Assembly (NCBI GenBank): GCA_944739405.2
Contig: OX123187.2
Span: 40,280,394-40,344,393, forward strand
DNA from: Euclidia mi
Taxonomy: Eukaryota; Arthropoda; Insecta; Lepidoptera; Erebidae
DNA: 64,000 nt
Reading direction: 5' to 3'
Shown here in pieces: positions 35,453 to 45,774 of this stretch. Each line of letters starts with the position of its first letter. The first letter of the stretch is position 1. The position numbers and the translations under genes are program-made. The notes beneath the pieces are model-generated. The model was not told the origin of the DNA. It made no database searches and saw only the letters and a list, made by a program, of their open reading frames with translations.

Positions 35453-36478
35453 ATGTCACGTCGTCATTTGAGTCGAGATGAAATGTTACGAGCCGTGGGC
35501 ATGTTAGAAAATGGTGCAATTCAACGCGTCGTTGCTGAGGCCCTACATACCAGTCAAAATGTGATATCAAGGTTGTGGTCACGTTATCGCAGTACTGGAG
35601 ATGTGGCCGAACAGCACACAGGTAGATATCGTGTTACTACGCAGAGACAGGATCGATTTCTCCAAATGACCGCCAGAAGACAACCCAATATCACAGCGCT
35701 GCAACTAGTGCAAAGGCTCCAGGAGGACCACCAGCTGCTGGTAAGCGACCAAACCGTGCGAAGAAGGTTACATGAAGTTGATCTTCATGCTCGAAGACCA
35801 TTGCGTGTTCCAGCATTGCGACGTGGCAATCGCGGTCGGCGGCTTTCGTGGGCTCGGGAGCATTTACCATGGAGTGACGAACAATGGTCTTTGGTGCTGT
35901 TCACCGATGAGTCCCGGTTTGGGTTTCACCCGGATTCACGAAGAACACGCGTTTGGAGAGCTCCAGGGAGAGTTAGCCGTCTACGGCACCCTCAGGAGGT
36001 CCACCCATACCAAGGCGGGACAATCATGGTGTGGGCAGGAATTCGTCTTGGCGGACGAACCCAACTCGTTTGGATCCAAGGCAGCATGACTGCACAAAAA
36101 TACCACGAGGAGGTAGTAGAGTCCGTTATTGTCCCACACAGAACTCAAATAGGCCATGAATTTCTACTCATGCACGATAATGCTCCTTGCCATACGGCGC
36201 GGCTGGTATCGACCGCTCTCCGAGAGCACGATATTCAAGTTTTGGATTGGCCTGCACAGTCGCCCGACTTAAATCCTATCAAGCATGCCTGGGACATGTT
36301 ACAACGAAAAGCTTTGAGAGATTTTCCACCAAATTTGACGACTGAACAACAACTTTACGAACACTTGCAAAGGACATGGGACCTCATACCGCAGCAAGAC
36401 ATTGACAATTTAATTTTAAGTATTAACAATCGATGTCGATGTGTTATCAATGTAAGAGGTGGCAACACTGATTATTAA
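35453..36478 (+). CDS. Tc1-like transposase with catalytic E replaced by K
   Basis: A 341-residue, uninterrupted transposase of the Tc1/IS630 group. The N-terminal paired-type helix-turn-helix region is about residues 1-110 (MSRRHLSRDEMLRA, then a QTVRRRLHE segment). The DDE core has D152 (LFTDESRF) and D242 (LLMHDNAPCH). The third catalytic position, 34 residues on, reads SPDLNPIKHAW: codon AAG at 36281-36283 gives K277 where the family has glutamate. One G-to-A change explains this, and it should abolish strand transfer. The ORF is much more GC-rich than its flanks. Clear terminal inverted repeats were not found nearby. The start ATG follows a short leader and gives the usual family length. 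Confidence 0.9.
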   Translation: MSRRHLSRDEMLRAVGMLENGAIQRVVAEALHTSQNVISRLWSRYRSTGDVAEQHTGRYRVTTQRQDRFLQMTARRQPNITALQLVQRLQEDHQLLVSDQTVRRRLHEVDLHARRPLRVPALRRGNRGRRLSWAREHLPWSDEQWSLVLFTDESRFGFHPDSRRTRVWRAPGRVSRLRHPQEVHPYQGGTIMVWAGIRLGGRTQLVWIQGSMTAQKYHEEVVESVIVPHRTQIGHEFLLMHDNAPCHTARLVSTALREHDIQVLDWPAQSPDLNPIKHAWDMLQRKALRDFPPNLTTEQQLYEHLQRTWDLIPQQDIDNLILSINNRCRCVINVRGGNTDY

Positions 36479-36742
36479 TGATTAGATTTTACAAGATTTT
36501 TTCCATTTTTATTAAAATTAATAGTTTTTTAAGAAGAAATGTTTGTTGTTATCATACTAATTTTCCATGATGATTAAAAAAATTATTTTTTTTATTTAAA
36601 ACAAAAAAAAACACGAAATGTTTTTTATTTTTATTAAAGACCTTAAAATAATCTATGATTCTTCTATTTACTGTATCAGAAAATTCTTCATAGATTTTTA
36701 GATATTTGATGAAATATAAAATATCCCTAGACTTTGTTGATG

Positions 36743-36747
<5 letters not shown>

Positions 36748-36823
<76 letters not shown>
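36748..36823. repeat. (TA)n microsatellite
   Basis: About 37 TA units, placed at the 3' end of the reverse-transcriptase remnant. The (IY)n ORFs on both strands come from it. Confidence 0.95.
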
Positions 36824-36826
<3 letters not shown>

Positions 36827-38840
36827 CTTGCCTAATTTCGACCGGCAGCGCATTCCACAAACGGGCAGCTTGAACAGCAAAGGATTTGTCGTAGTAGTTT
36901 GTGGTATGTGCTGGCATCTGCAGTCTCAGATCCACTGACGACTTCAAGGTCTTTAAATGTCTGTCATGAAGGAACTTAAAACGTTCTTTGAGATATGTGG
37001 GGGTATTAGGATTGAAAAACACATTGTACAGTAACATAAGAATATGAGTATTCCGGCGAAGTCGAATTGGGAGCCACTTGAGCCTGGAACGAAATTCAGA
37101 TATCTTCTTAATATATAAAATCCTTGCGTTACTGACTGACTGACAGACACGCTACAGCCGAAACTATTGGGCGCAGGAAGCTGAAATTTGGCATGTATGT
37201 TCCTTGGGGACCGTAGGGGTGCACTAAGAAGGGATTTCCCGAAATTCCCACGGGATCGGCCAAAACAGGTAAATTTAAAAAAATGCAGGCGTAGCTGCTG
37301 GCGTCCTCTAGTATGATCATATTTGCGTAAACCAAAAATGAATCTTATACAGAAGTTTTGGAGACGCTCAAGTTTATCAAGTTGGTCCTCATTAAGATCA
37401 AGATAGCTGACATCGGCATAATCGAGTATTGGGAGAAGCAAGGATTGTGCAAGCGCAATCTTGGTGGTTGTGGGAAGAAAGTTCCGCAGCCTACGCAACG
37501 ACCCAGCTGAAGCAAACAGTTTACGGTTGGTCTCCTGTATTTGACTTCCCCATGAAAAAGTTTTATCCAGATAAATACCAAGGTTTTTGACGTTGTCTAA
37601 GATTGGTAGGATGTTACCATCGAACCGAATCTGAGGCAGTTGTAACCAATTAATCTTGGAAATCATCCTGGAACTGCCAATTACAATGACTTGTGTTTTT
37701 GACGGATTTATCTTGAGACCATAATTTTTGCTCCACGTACAGATATGCGCCAAATCTGTGTTTATATTAGAAAACGCCGTTGAAATTGACTCTAGTGGTG
37801 CCTGTAAATATATCTGCAAATCATCTGCATAAAGGTGGTAGGACGAAAGTAACTGTTTGGATATAGAATTAATAAAAATTGCGAAAAGTAACGGAGATAG
37901 CACGCCACCCTGCGGTACCCCAACAGTTGTATTACACCACGAAGAGTACGACTCATCAACACGACTACGCTGTCGGCGTCCAAACAGGTAACTATGAAAC
38001 CAGTCAATTACCGTTGGAGATATTATGTTAGTAGAGCGGAGTATGGCAAGCAGGATGTGGAAATCCACGGTGTTAAATGCGTTGCTAAAATCAAGCAGGG
38101 ACAACAGTGTGAGTTTTCCACCATCCATGCCCAGCCTTATCTCATCAGTGATATGAACTAATGCTGTGGTAGTACTATGACCGGGACGAAAACCGGACTG
38201 GAAAGGATTCAGGAGAGCATTCTTCGAAAGGAAAGTACAGAGTTGCATATGAACAAGACGCTCAAGGACTTTGGAAAGGAATGGAAGTATAGATATAGGA
38301 CGGAAGTCAGTAAGGGAACAGGGTTTGGATTTTTTAGGTATTGGAACTATTTGTGCATCTTTCCACGTTGTTGGAAAGACGCCGCTGGTAATTGAGTAAT
38401 TTAGGATAGGACAGGGAGGATTTCATCTAGGATGGGTAGGATCATGTTGCGACTGATGCAGTCATTACCAACAGCATTGGATGAGATTGACGTGATGCTC
38501 TTTTTAACATCACAACTGGCAAATTGCTCGAAAACAAAAGGTGAATCTGGGAGTTGGGATACGTGAAAGATCTTGTAACGTGTTTGATTTTGTTGTCCCA
38601 TTAAAGTTGGGTGAAGCAGTGAAATGTGCGTTAAGCGAATCTATATTTATATCTATGGGGATTGTGTCATTGCGAGACTTACCAACTCCCAGTGTTTTAA
38701 GAAATTTCCAGATTTTTACTGGGTCTCCGTTTTCAAAAGAACTGTGAATATGCTAGCGTTGTGCTTTCCTACACACTAGATTTATCTGTTCTAATAATTT
38801 AGAGATAAATTCTCTTTTATTAGTTTATGAGGAATAAAAT
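36824..38840 (-). pseudogene. CR1-like non-LTR reverse transcriptase, broken
   Basis: On the minus strand from about 38840 leftward the reading gives a pre-RT segment (FENGDPVKIWKFLKTLG), DFRPISILPFLSKVLERL, then the RT core: LLDFSNAFNTVD (motif A), GVPQGGVLSPLLFAIFIN, and YADDLQIY (catalytic YADD). It ends with SFAVQAARLWNALPVEIRQ near 36830. Frame shifts near 38550 and 38405 break the N-terminal part. A 209-bp mini-Helitron at 37103-37311 interrupts the C-terminal part, and removing it leaves the frame continuous. The 3' region has a (TA)n run. The clade (CR1/L2/Daphne-like) is inferred from motif style. The apurinic endonuclease domain is not seen. Confidence 0.85.
37103..37311 (+). mobile_element. 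Mini-Helitron inserted in the RT pseudogene
   Basis: 209 bp, A|TCTTCTTAATATATAAAATCC to GGCGTCCTCTAG|T, almost identical to 25716-25922. The flanks are ...CAGATA and TATGATCAT.... Joining A to T restores a continuous reverse-transcriptase frame (RKYDH then ISEFRS on the minus strand), so nothing was duplicated or lost on insertion. This fixes both ends of the element to the base. Confidence 0.9.
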
Positions 38841-40642
38841 AAATAGGGACAGGACAGATTTCAAAAATTGTGTTAACATTAAAATGCTAATCTTTCTTTA
38901 TATTATTTTCTGACATCGAAATATATGTACTTGTTTTCTGAGTAATGTAGATTACATATATTAATATTTAATATCCACCCGTGTGTGAAGCCGGGAAGGA
39001 CACTAGATTTAATTCAAAGAGCACAAAGTATAATATTCTATCACGTTGAAAGTGTTCTTTCTATTTAGACAGCATTAGGTAGTTTGCTTTGCGTCACGTG
39101 GACCACTCGCGCGACGTTCTATTCTCTCTATTTGCACATTAGGTCTTACGTACGACGACGCTGCACACTACAAACATACTGCCACTTTCCTTCTCGTTGC
39201 ATGTTAGTTTACTATTTTATTTGCTTTATTTACACTCAGTGTCATGATAGTATGACAGTAGTATTTTTTTTTTTTGTAAATACAGCTCTTGTTCTAATAT
39301 ATCTTATGTCGCAGGGGACTTTTAAAACATTTAAATAACGTACTAAAACTACAAATTGTTGTCCCGTGTTAATCAAACTAACAACGTTAAGGGGCTTCCT
39401 AAACCACTACACAATATGAGTAGTGAGACAGAGTCAGTGAGAGTATTCAATCATTTTGTGAGAGTGAAACGTTTTTATTACTTCGAAAAGTAGATTTGAG
39501 CCCGATACTCTCATCGTAGCAGCTTGTTGGTCCCCACTAGGCTATCGTTACCTCAGTCATTTGATGAGAGCAAACGTTTTATATACCTGTAATGTTCCGC
39601 CTAACATCCTTTTAATTTTATACCTGAGCACAAAGCGTGAAGGGGGCGATGCTTATCATTAATCGACGATATACAAATACGTCACGGCGCCCCATGAGCC
39701 GTGTAAACGAACATTACCGTACATTAAAACAAAAGCTGCGTTGTGCGGTTTCAATGGCTGTTGATTTTGCCCAATAGCCAGCTTTTCAATGTTATGTTTG
39801 TACCGCAACAAAGACCGTTTTGATCTATAGAGTTACATGAATGCCTGCTGGACAAGTGCGGGTTTTATCATAAGAATGTAAGTTCATAGCTAGTAAAGTA
39901 TAATAGCACGATATCACCAGTCTCCTGGACAAATCTTCTTATATGAGGCATTTTACAGAAGTAATTTTTATATGTGAACACCTGTTTTCCTGTTTTATCG
40001 AACATTTCACAAAATCGCACTCTCTTCCTAACTTCAGTCATCCCAAGGTAATTCCCTGAGACCGAAGTTAGACGTAGCTCGAGTGTACGAAAACTCGCTC
40101 CAATATTTTATCTAATTGAATTTTTGAACTCCACACATTTTATAGATGTTCGTTTATGTTAGAATTTACTTAAAATTTCGCTTTGAAGGAATCTTTACAA
40201 GAAAGTTAGACAGTTTATTTTACAGTCCGTTTAGTCCTAAAGGTCATAGAGATGCAAATGTTATGTAATAACTGAACCGTTGTTAATGCCCGTATATTTT
40301 TCGTACAGTTAATATTTTATATAAGTAATATTGCTTAGTAAATATGGTGTTGAATTTACTTTAAATTTATTTGTTGCACGTAAAAGGTATAATATGTTTT
40401 TCTGCATCACCTAACGGCGCTTTACTCCGTCGCGGCCGCGCGCCGCGACCGATGTCGAGTCAGAGTAAACGCGCCATGTATATCGAAAACGCTCGCCGCT
40501 GACGCCACCGCTGTAGGCAGTGACCGGGCCGTAAAGGTAGTCCGGCAGAAAAGACCTGTAGCATTAAGTCCGCCTCTGTTAACTTGTTTGTGTATAACGT
40601 AGTACATAACGTGTAACACGTGTGTTGTGTTGCGTGTTGCAG
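38841..40642. other. Non-coding region upstream of the tetraspanin exon
   Basis: AT-rich until about 40400, then abruptly GC-rich and CpG-rich. No ORF of note. The GC-rich part may hold promoter or untranslated sequence. Minus-strand ORFs at 40422-40762 are shadows caused by GC richness. Confidence 0.35.
40641..40642 (+). promoter_or_regulatory. Probable 3' splice site before the tetraspanin exon
   Basis: GTGTTGTGTTGCGTGTTGCAG ends at 40642 and is followed by AGGCGTGGGG. The T-rich run is interrupted by G, so this is moderate evidence that an upstream untranslated exon is spliced here. Confidence 0.45.
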
Positions 40643-40689
40643 AGGCGTGGGGCGCGGCGCGTGGCGGCGGCGCGGGCGCGGGCGGCGCC

Positions 40690-40713
40690 ATGACGCGGCG
40701 CCCGCCACCATGA
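40690..40713 (+). promoter_or_regulatory. Short upstream ORF overlapping the tetraspanin start
   Basis: ATG at 40690 opens a seven-codon uORF (MTRRPPP) whose TGA at 40711-40713 overlaps the main ATG at 40710-40712 as ATGA. The uATG has G at -3, a fair context. The main ATG has a near-ideal GCCACC context. Such an arrangement usually lowers main-frame initiation or forces reinitiation. Confidence 0.6.
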
Positions 40714-41816
40714 CGCTGCCGCCGCCCGCGCGCCCCGCGCACCCCGCCGCGCACCGCGCCATGCGCTACTACCGCATCTGGATCTACGCGTGCAACGGCG
40801 CGCTCTTGCTGGGGGCGCTGGCGTTCTGCGCGGCAGCGGGCCGCGCGCTCTCCGACTACCGGCGCGCGCTCGTGCCCGGCCTCGGCGCGGCGCAGCCCGG
40901 CTTCCTGTACGGGTACGCGGCGCTGCCCGCGCAGGCCGGCCTGCTGCAGCTGCTCGGCTGCCTCGCCGCGCTCCGCCTCTCCGAGCGCATGCTCAACGCT
41001 TACTGGCTAGCCCTACTAGCCCTGCTTGTCGGGGACGCCGCCATCGGAGTCTACTGGGCCTTCCGCTTCGAGCGCGTCTGCCGGGAGCTTCGGCCCCAGT
41101 TGCGGCTCAGACTAGCCAAGGATTACGACACTGACGTAGAATTCTCGCAGGCCTGGGACCGCCTTCAGAGGGAGCAGCGTTGCTGCGGCGTCACCGGGCC
41201 CGCCGATTTTGCCGCTTTTAACCGAACAACGCTCCCGGCCAGCTGCTGCCGCGTCCCCACGCACACGGCCTCGGTGACGCCGACGCTGCTGGCCGTCACG
41301 GCGGCCACGTCTCCCGCGCCCTTCACTCCAGTTCACTGTGCGCCGCATACGGCGGCTTGTGCGGAGAGACTACTCGTGTGGCTCAGACGAACTGCAGACG
41401 CGTTGTTCGTGTTAGGGTATTGCGTCATAGCATTTCTAAAATTGTGCTTCCTCGGAATCCTCCGGTACGAAATAAAGGAGATGATTCAAAAAATTAGAAT
41501 ACTTCAGAGCGAGCTGGGCGCAGGTGAACTGATGGAGGGCAGTCCGATGCACGGCGGGCCGCTGTCGCAGACGGTGATAGTGAACGCGGTGAACGCGAAC
41601 GGCGGCGTGCGCGCGCACGGCGGCAGCCCCGAGCGCGCGGGCGAGCGCGACGCGCTGCTGGGCCGCGCGGCCGAGCCGTGCGCGCGCCGCAACACCACCG
41701 CGCACGAGGACCTGCTGCCCAAGACCATCAACGGCAAGAACAACTGCGAGATGCGCGAGCTGGCGCGCGGCGACTACCGCCCGCTGGCGGCGGACAGCGC
41801 GGCGACTCGGATCTGA
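40710..41816 (+). CDS. Tetraspanin, complete coding region in one exon
   Basis: A 368-residue four-pass membrane protein. Likely membrane segments are about 22-45, 65-88, 96-118 and 229-251. The large extracellular loop (about 119-228) has the tetraspanin CCG motif at 158-160, CC at 179-180, C210 and C217, six cysteines for three disulphides, plus a sequon NRT at 171-173. Tetraspanins organise membrane microdomains by binding partner proteins. The cytoplasmic tail is long, about 117 residues, and carries ERDALL at 312-317, an acidic dileucine endosome/lysosome sorting signal. The start is the first in-frame ATG with GCCACC context. No intron interrupts the coding region, which is strikingly GC-rich compared with its surroundings. 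The particular insect orthologue group was not identified. Confidence 0.93.
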   Translation: MTLPPPARPAHPAAHRAMRYYRIWIYACNGALLLGALAFCAAAGRALSDYRRALVPGLGAAQPGFLYGYAALPAQAGLLQLLGCLAALRLSERMLNAYWLALLALLVGDAAIGVYWAFRFERVCRELRPQLRLRLAKDYDTDVEFSQAWDRLQREQRCCGVTGPADFAAFNRTTLPASCCRVPTHTASVTPTLLAVTAATSPAPFTPVHCAPHTAACAERLLVWLRRTADALFVLGYCVIAFLKLCFLGILRYEIKEMIQKIRILQSELGAGELMEGSPMHGGPLSQTVIVNAVNANGGVRAHGGSPERAGERDALLGRAAEPCARRNTTAHEDLLPKTINGKNNCEMRELARGDYRPLAADSAATRI

Positions 41817-41996
41817 CTAAGATGTTACCTGGAGCGGCTGTTCGGGCGTCGCTGGCGCTCCTTCCCGGCCGGGGGGTGCGAGCTGGAGCCGGCGGTGCGG
41901 CCCGCGCCCGTGTGCGTGCGCCGCGCCGCCGCCGCCGCGCGCGTGCGACTCGACACCCGCCGACATACCCGCTCCGAATTCGAGTTGTAAGCCTCT

Positions 41997-42000
<4 letters not shown>

Positions 42001-42029
<29 letters not shown>
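42001..42029 (+). repeat. CCCGCG hexanucleotide repeat
   Basis: Five CCC tracts spaced by GCG. The minus strand therefore has five GGG tracts separated by three bases, the classic G-quadruplex pattern. Confidence 0.85.
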
Positions 42030-42448
42030 TCACTCACGCAGCGCCGAGCGAAGCGACGCCATACATCGCCGCTGTCAATTGCGAGTACCGACGTGGTCGG
42101 TAGGACTAACTGTATGTTACCTTTATAGTGGTAGCCCCGTCAAACTGTATCGATGCGGATCAGTGCTAGAGTGTGGCGGTTGAGAACGTTGTGGACCATA
42201 GGTTACGAATATTACGGAAGTGCATCGAACGATATAATTGTGTAATTTAGACAAAGTGATCGATTTATCGAGCAAAGCTTGTGTTTAGTTCCTAAATTGT
42301 GCGGTTTAAATATTGATTTGGTAGTGCATAGGACACATAAACATGTTTTAGTTTCCGGCCCCTGGGGATCCGACGAGTGCGAGCACCGTACAGCGCTCAT
42401 GTGAGGAAACGCCGTCTCCGCCCGATACACGCGAACAGGCGCAGCGGC

Positions 42449-42470
42449 ACACACACACACACACACACAC
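42449..42470 (+). repeat. (CA)n microsatellite
   Basis: Eleven CA units in the presumed 3'UTR. Confidence 0.9.
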
Positions 42471-44637
42471 TTAGCGTATGTATGTAATGGCTACTAGGAG
42501 AGCAGTAAATCCATCCTACATGTATTGTATCTGTATACTCGATTACGATTTTAATATTTATAGCACTAAATAACGGGAATCAACAAATATTAAGATTAAT
42601 TACGATGATTGTTTAGCATTAAGACCTAACAGTTTTTGATTGTATACCAATAGATTTACGAAAATTATTATTGTAATATGTATTTTACAAATTTTCATGT
42701 CATTTTATTCATTGTCTTCAATTAATATCGAATCTTATGTGTTTATTAAATAATGATGTTTCCGCTGTTGTTCGACAGAGGCCGCCTTGTGTCCGGTGCT
42801 TGTCGCCGAGGTGCTCGATGTACTTACGGGCATACATAATATGAACATTTAGATATAAATATATGTAATTTAAAATATAGACTTGTCTCGTTTGTTTTTG
42901 ATAGTTGAATATAGTTGAGGCGACAATCACTGGCGACAATGCGGGTCTAATGTAAATTTGGTATAAATTGGATAGAATTGAATTTATAAAATGTAACAAT
43001 TCGCTTCCATGGAACCTAGCTGCCGTTCGGTTATTTCCCCTAGGACACCATTGATGTCATCGAGTTATTAGTTTATTATAAGTATTGTTACCTGCTTCGA
43101 TGTTGCACCGACTCCAGAGCAGACTATGACGTATACTGCACACATGTACACTTGTATATGTGTGCATTCACCGCTTGTGTGAAGCACTAACACACAGGCA
43201 AGTTTGTTTTGACAGCTTTCCTTACATGAATCGGGCAAGAGCGAGAGCAGTGACAGTCGCTCCTTGTCTATTTATCTAGTTCTCATTATCATACCTTATG
43301 TTGTCAGTAAATATAAATAATAAACATAATTTGTACATGTGTAGTATGCGAGTAATTGTGCATGGACAGATTGACAAAAATAGTACTGATATGAGCTTAA
43401 ACGACGTAGTGCCTACAATTATATGCTTGTAAACAGTATAAAGCGAACGACTACACTATTAATAACATTTTATTTTATGGCAGAAGAATTTAAAACGTTT
43501 CGTACTCCAATTTATCATTATCTCGACAGAGAGCAGACGTTACGCTAATGTTTAAAGAGATCGCGCTAACAATCTAGACTGCGCATATAAGATATTACAA
43601 TAATCTCATGGTGTAAGGAATTAGGTAAAATGTATTAATGGCTGTGTCAATATAGGTGAGACCTATCCACGCAGGACAAGTGGCACGATCTCGAACCGGC
43701 CACGACAGCTACGCGCCGCTACGAGACGCCCGCGTGCTCGTAGAGCGTAGCGCGATGCGTAGGCCGGCGCTACGAGCCGCGATACGCGAGTGCCCGACTC
43801 AAAAGTCGCTTCACCCGACGAACGACGTTCGACTACCTGTAAAATACCTACATTCATACATATTTGTACTTTTACGAACTAACTTTATAGATATATTGTA
43901 ATGACGAGTACGAAATTATGTTCGCTTAGAGTAGGTATAATATTTTGTGAATTTATGCAGAAAAATAGTTTTTTAATATTGTTGTCACATGAATGTACCA
44001 ATCTTATAAAAATTTGTACCTATATTCGGAAAGTTGAATAATTTGTAGCTAGGATCCAATCTAAATCCTGCATTTCTTCCAAAAAAAAAAAACGGTAAAA
44101 TAACATGTGCCTTGGCTTATAAATTGTATAACTGATGTTATGTTTATTATAAATTAATGGATATAAAATATATGGAACATAAACTCGTCTCAGATGTGCT
44201 GCCTACACCTTCCGACGTGTGTACGGAGGCGCGCGACCGCACGGTCGCGTGTGGTCGTACTGCGACTATTCACTCCTTTATCTGTACTTGGAGCCGCGTC
44301 CGGGTCGTTACGATTCGACCACTCGATAACGTGTATACTATTTTCATTTGAGCACCACACTGATTTTATTACAGTTATATTATACTCGTATTTGAATGTT
44401 TACTGTGTTTATTTTTATTGTATGACTCATAAAATCGTACGAAGTGATGTGAGTGACCGGTGGCTCGATATATTCTGTGCACACTATTACGGACGGTTCG
44501 CTGTACGTAATCTTTTGAATTCTCTACTGTCACAATACTTTGAATGTTTTCCTTGTTATGTGTGTTTCATTATTAAAGTAGAGTTGTTACAACTTTCCGA
44601 AGGTACGCACTAGGCGACTGAGAGCTAATATTATCAT

Positions 44638-44656
44638 AATAAATGCATTAAATAAA
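44638..44656 (+). terminator. Poly(A) signals for the tetraspanin transcript
   Basis: AATAAA at 44638-44643 and again at 44651-44656, followed by a TTTG/TGTTGTGG-type GT-rich stretch. A plausible cleavage region lies at about 44660-44680. Confidence 0.55.
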
Positions 44657-44901
44657 GAGTTTGTTAAAATGTTGTGGCTTTTTATTTGGTGTTTACGTAT
44701 CACCTGTAAATGAAAGTGAGTAAAGAAGAAAGCTAATCTGCATTCCAACAAAGAAATAGTCCCACCCTCATTCGCACTACGTAAGCAGCGACCATGAAAG
44801 GTAATGAATATTGATACTTGTGAAGCTCTGGGGAAAGTTAAACTATCTTAGAATCCGCAACGAATTTAATCACATATATATTGGCATTGGAAAATAAATA
44901 A

Positions 44902-44937
44902 ACTAAGAAGAGAAGTGAATTCACTTCTCTTCTTAGT
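44902..44937. repeat. Perfect palindrome, 36 bp, no spacer
   Basis: Arms ACTAAGAAGAGAAGTGAA and TTCACTTCTCTTCTTAGT meet at the centre. It lies between the 3' end of the tetraspanin and the last exon seen of the minus-strand enzyme gene. Confidence 0.9.
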
Positions 44938-45188
44938 AAACCGGGAGAAAACAATGAAGATATATGACGGTAAGAAGAGATAAGCACTACGAACATAAAC
45001 ATTAAGGGTGCCTATATTGTGAACTGTACCTACGTATGGTAGCAACTACATTCGAACAGCTGAAAATAGCCTTATCTCTATGAAATGGGGCTAAATATAA
45101 TAATATATAGGGCTATACGTAACTTAAAGCATCAATAAACGACAATACGGAATTTAATATTCGATCTTTAGATAGATCTGTAGACTTT

Positions 45189-45238
45189 AGATTCGTGTTT
45201 GACATAAGCTCCATACAAAATATGTCAAACACGAATCT
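45189..45238. repeat. Hairpin, 18-bp perfect arms
   Basis: Arms AGATTCGTGTTTGACATA (45189-45206) and its reverse complement (45221-45238) with a 14-base loop. It lies in the same intergenic or intronic stretch as the 44902 palindrome. Confidence 0.9.
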
Positions 45239-45454
45239 CGAATCTCAAAATCCATGAATGAATCGAATATTGAAAATGGCCGTTAGGCTACTGGAACAGT
45301 TAATCTCGCTTTCAACAGCAGTCGAAAGCAAAGGTAAGGTAAATACGTGTATACTTCGTTTTCAAGTATGAAACAAACAAGCTTATGTCACCAGGCTCTT
45401 TTATTACCAATAACTACACATTTTCTATACAAAATATCATGCTGAAAAACTTAC

Positions 45455-45774
45455 CTGAACACGTTTCTCTTTAACTCGATACGTTCTATCGACGTTCGCT
45501 CCACCGATCACGAGCACGTCGCCGTCGCATTCTGAGCGCCGCTCGAACAAAGGCATGTCATCACACGACGCTCCAAAAGTAATACATGAACTATGGAAGC
45601 TTCGCGGTGAATCAGGTGAGAACACGCCTCGAGTAACACAAGAACTGTGATATCTTCTCACAGAGGCTGATGGACCTCCAAAGCCAATATTTAAAGAAGT
45701 CTTTCTCCTCAATCGCCCAAACTCCACTGCAATATCAGCCCCAACCTTCGCGTTGTTCTTTATAAGCGCAATAT
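45455..45774 (-). CDS. Pseudouridine enzyme exon: glycosidase end, linker, kinase start
   Basis: Acceptor GGTGTCAG|ATATTGCGC at 45774, donor GTTCAG|GTAAG after 45455. 320 nt, in phase with the exon at 46597. It encodes IALIKNNAKVGADIAVEF, the final helix of the PsuG glycosidase domain. A Ser/Arg-rich linker of about 60 residues follows, then DVLVIGGANVDRTYRVKEKR, the first strand of a PfkB-family kinase. The linker has an imperfect internal repeat, YHSSCVTRG and FHSSCITFG. In the fused enzyme the kinase makes pseudouridine 5'-phosphate and the glycosidase cleaves it to uracil and ribose 5-phosphate. The rest of the kinase was not found to the left. Read-through past the donor stops after five codons, and AATAAA occurs on this strand at about 45398-45403. 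Confidence 0.85.

Larger units (their letters stand above)
41817..44660 (+). other. Probable tetraspanin 3' untranslated region
   Basis: About 2.8 kb without another gene leads to two poly(A) signals near 44638 and 44651. It includes a CCCGCG repeat (42001-42029), a CA repeat (42449-42470) and a GC-rich patch at 43656-43850. Its extent is inferred only from the poly(A) signals; earlier ones such as AATAAA near 43318 may also be used. Confidence 0.45.

Noticed and set aside
36552..36938. ORFs rich in Ile-Tyr
   Set aside because: Produced by the (TA)n microsatellite; only the part right of it belongs to the reverse-transcriptase remnant.
40422..42103. Several 70-140-codon ORFs overlapping the tetraspanin on both strands
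   Set aside because: Very high GC removes stop codons; they are low-complexity Arg/Ala/Gly shadows.
44157..44613. Overlapping ORFs of 64 and 139 codons near the end of the tetraspanin 3'UTR
   Set aside because: No motif, and they lie in presumed untranslated sequence just before the poly(A) signals.
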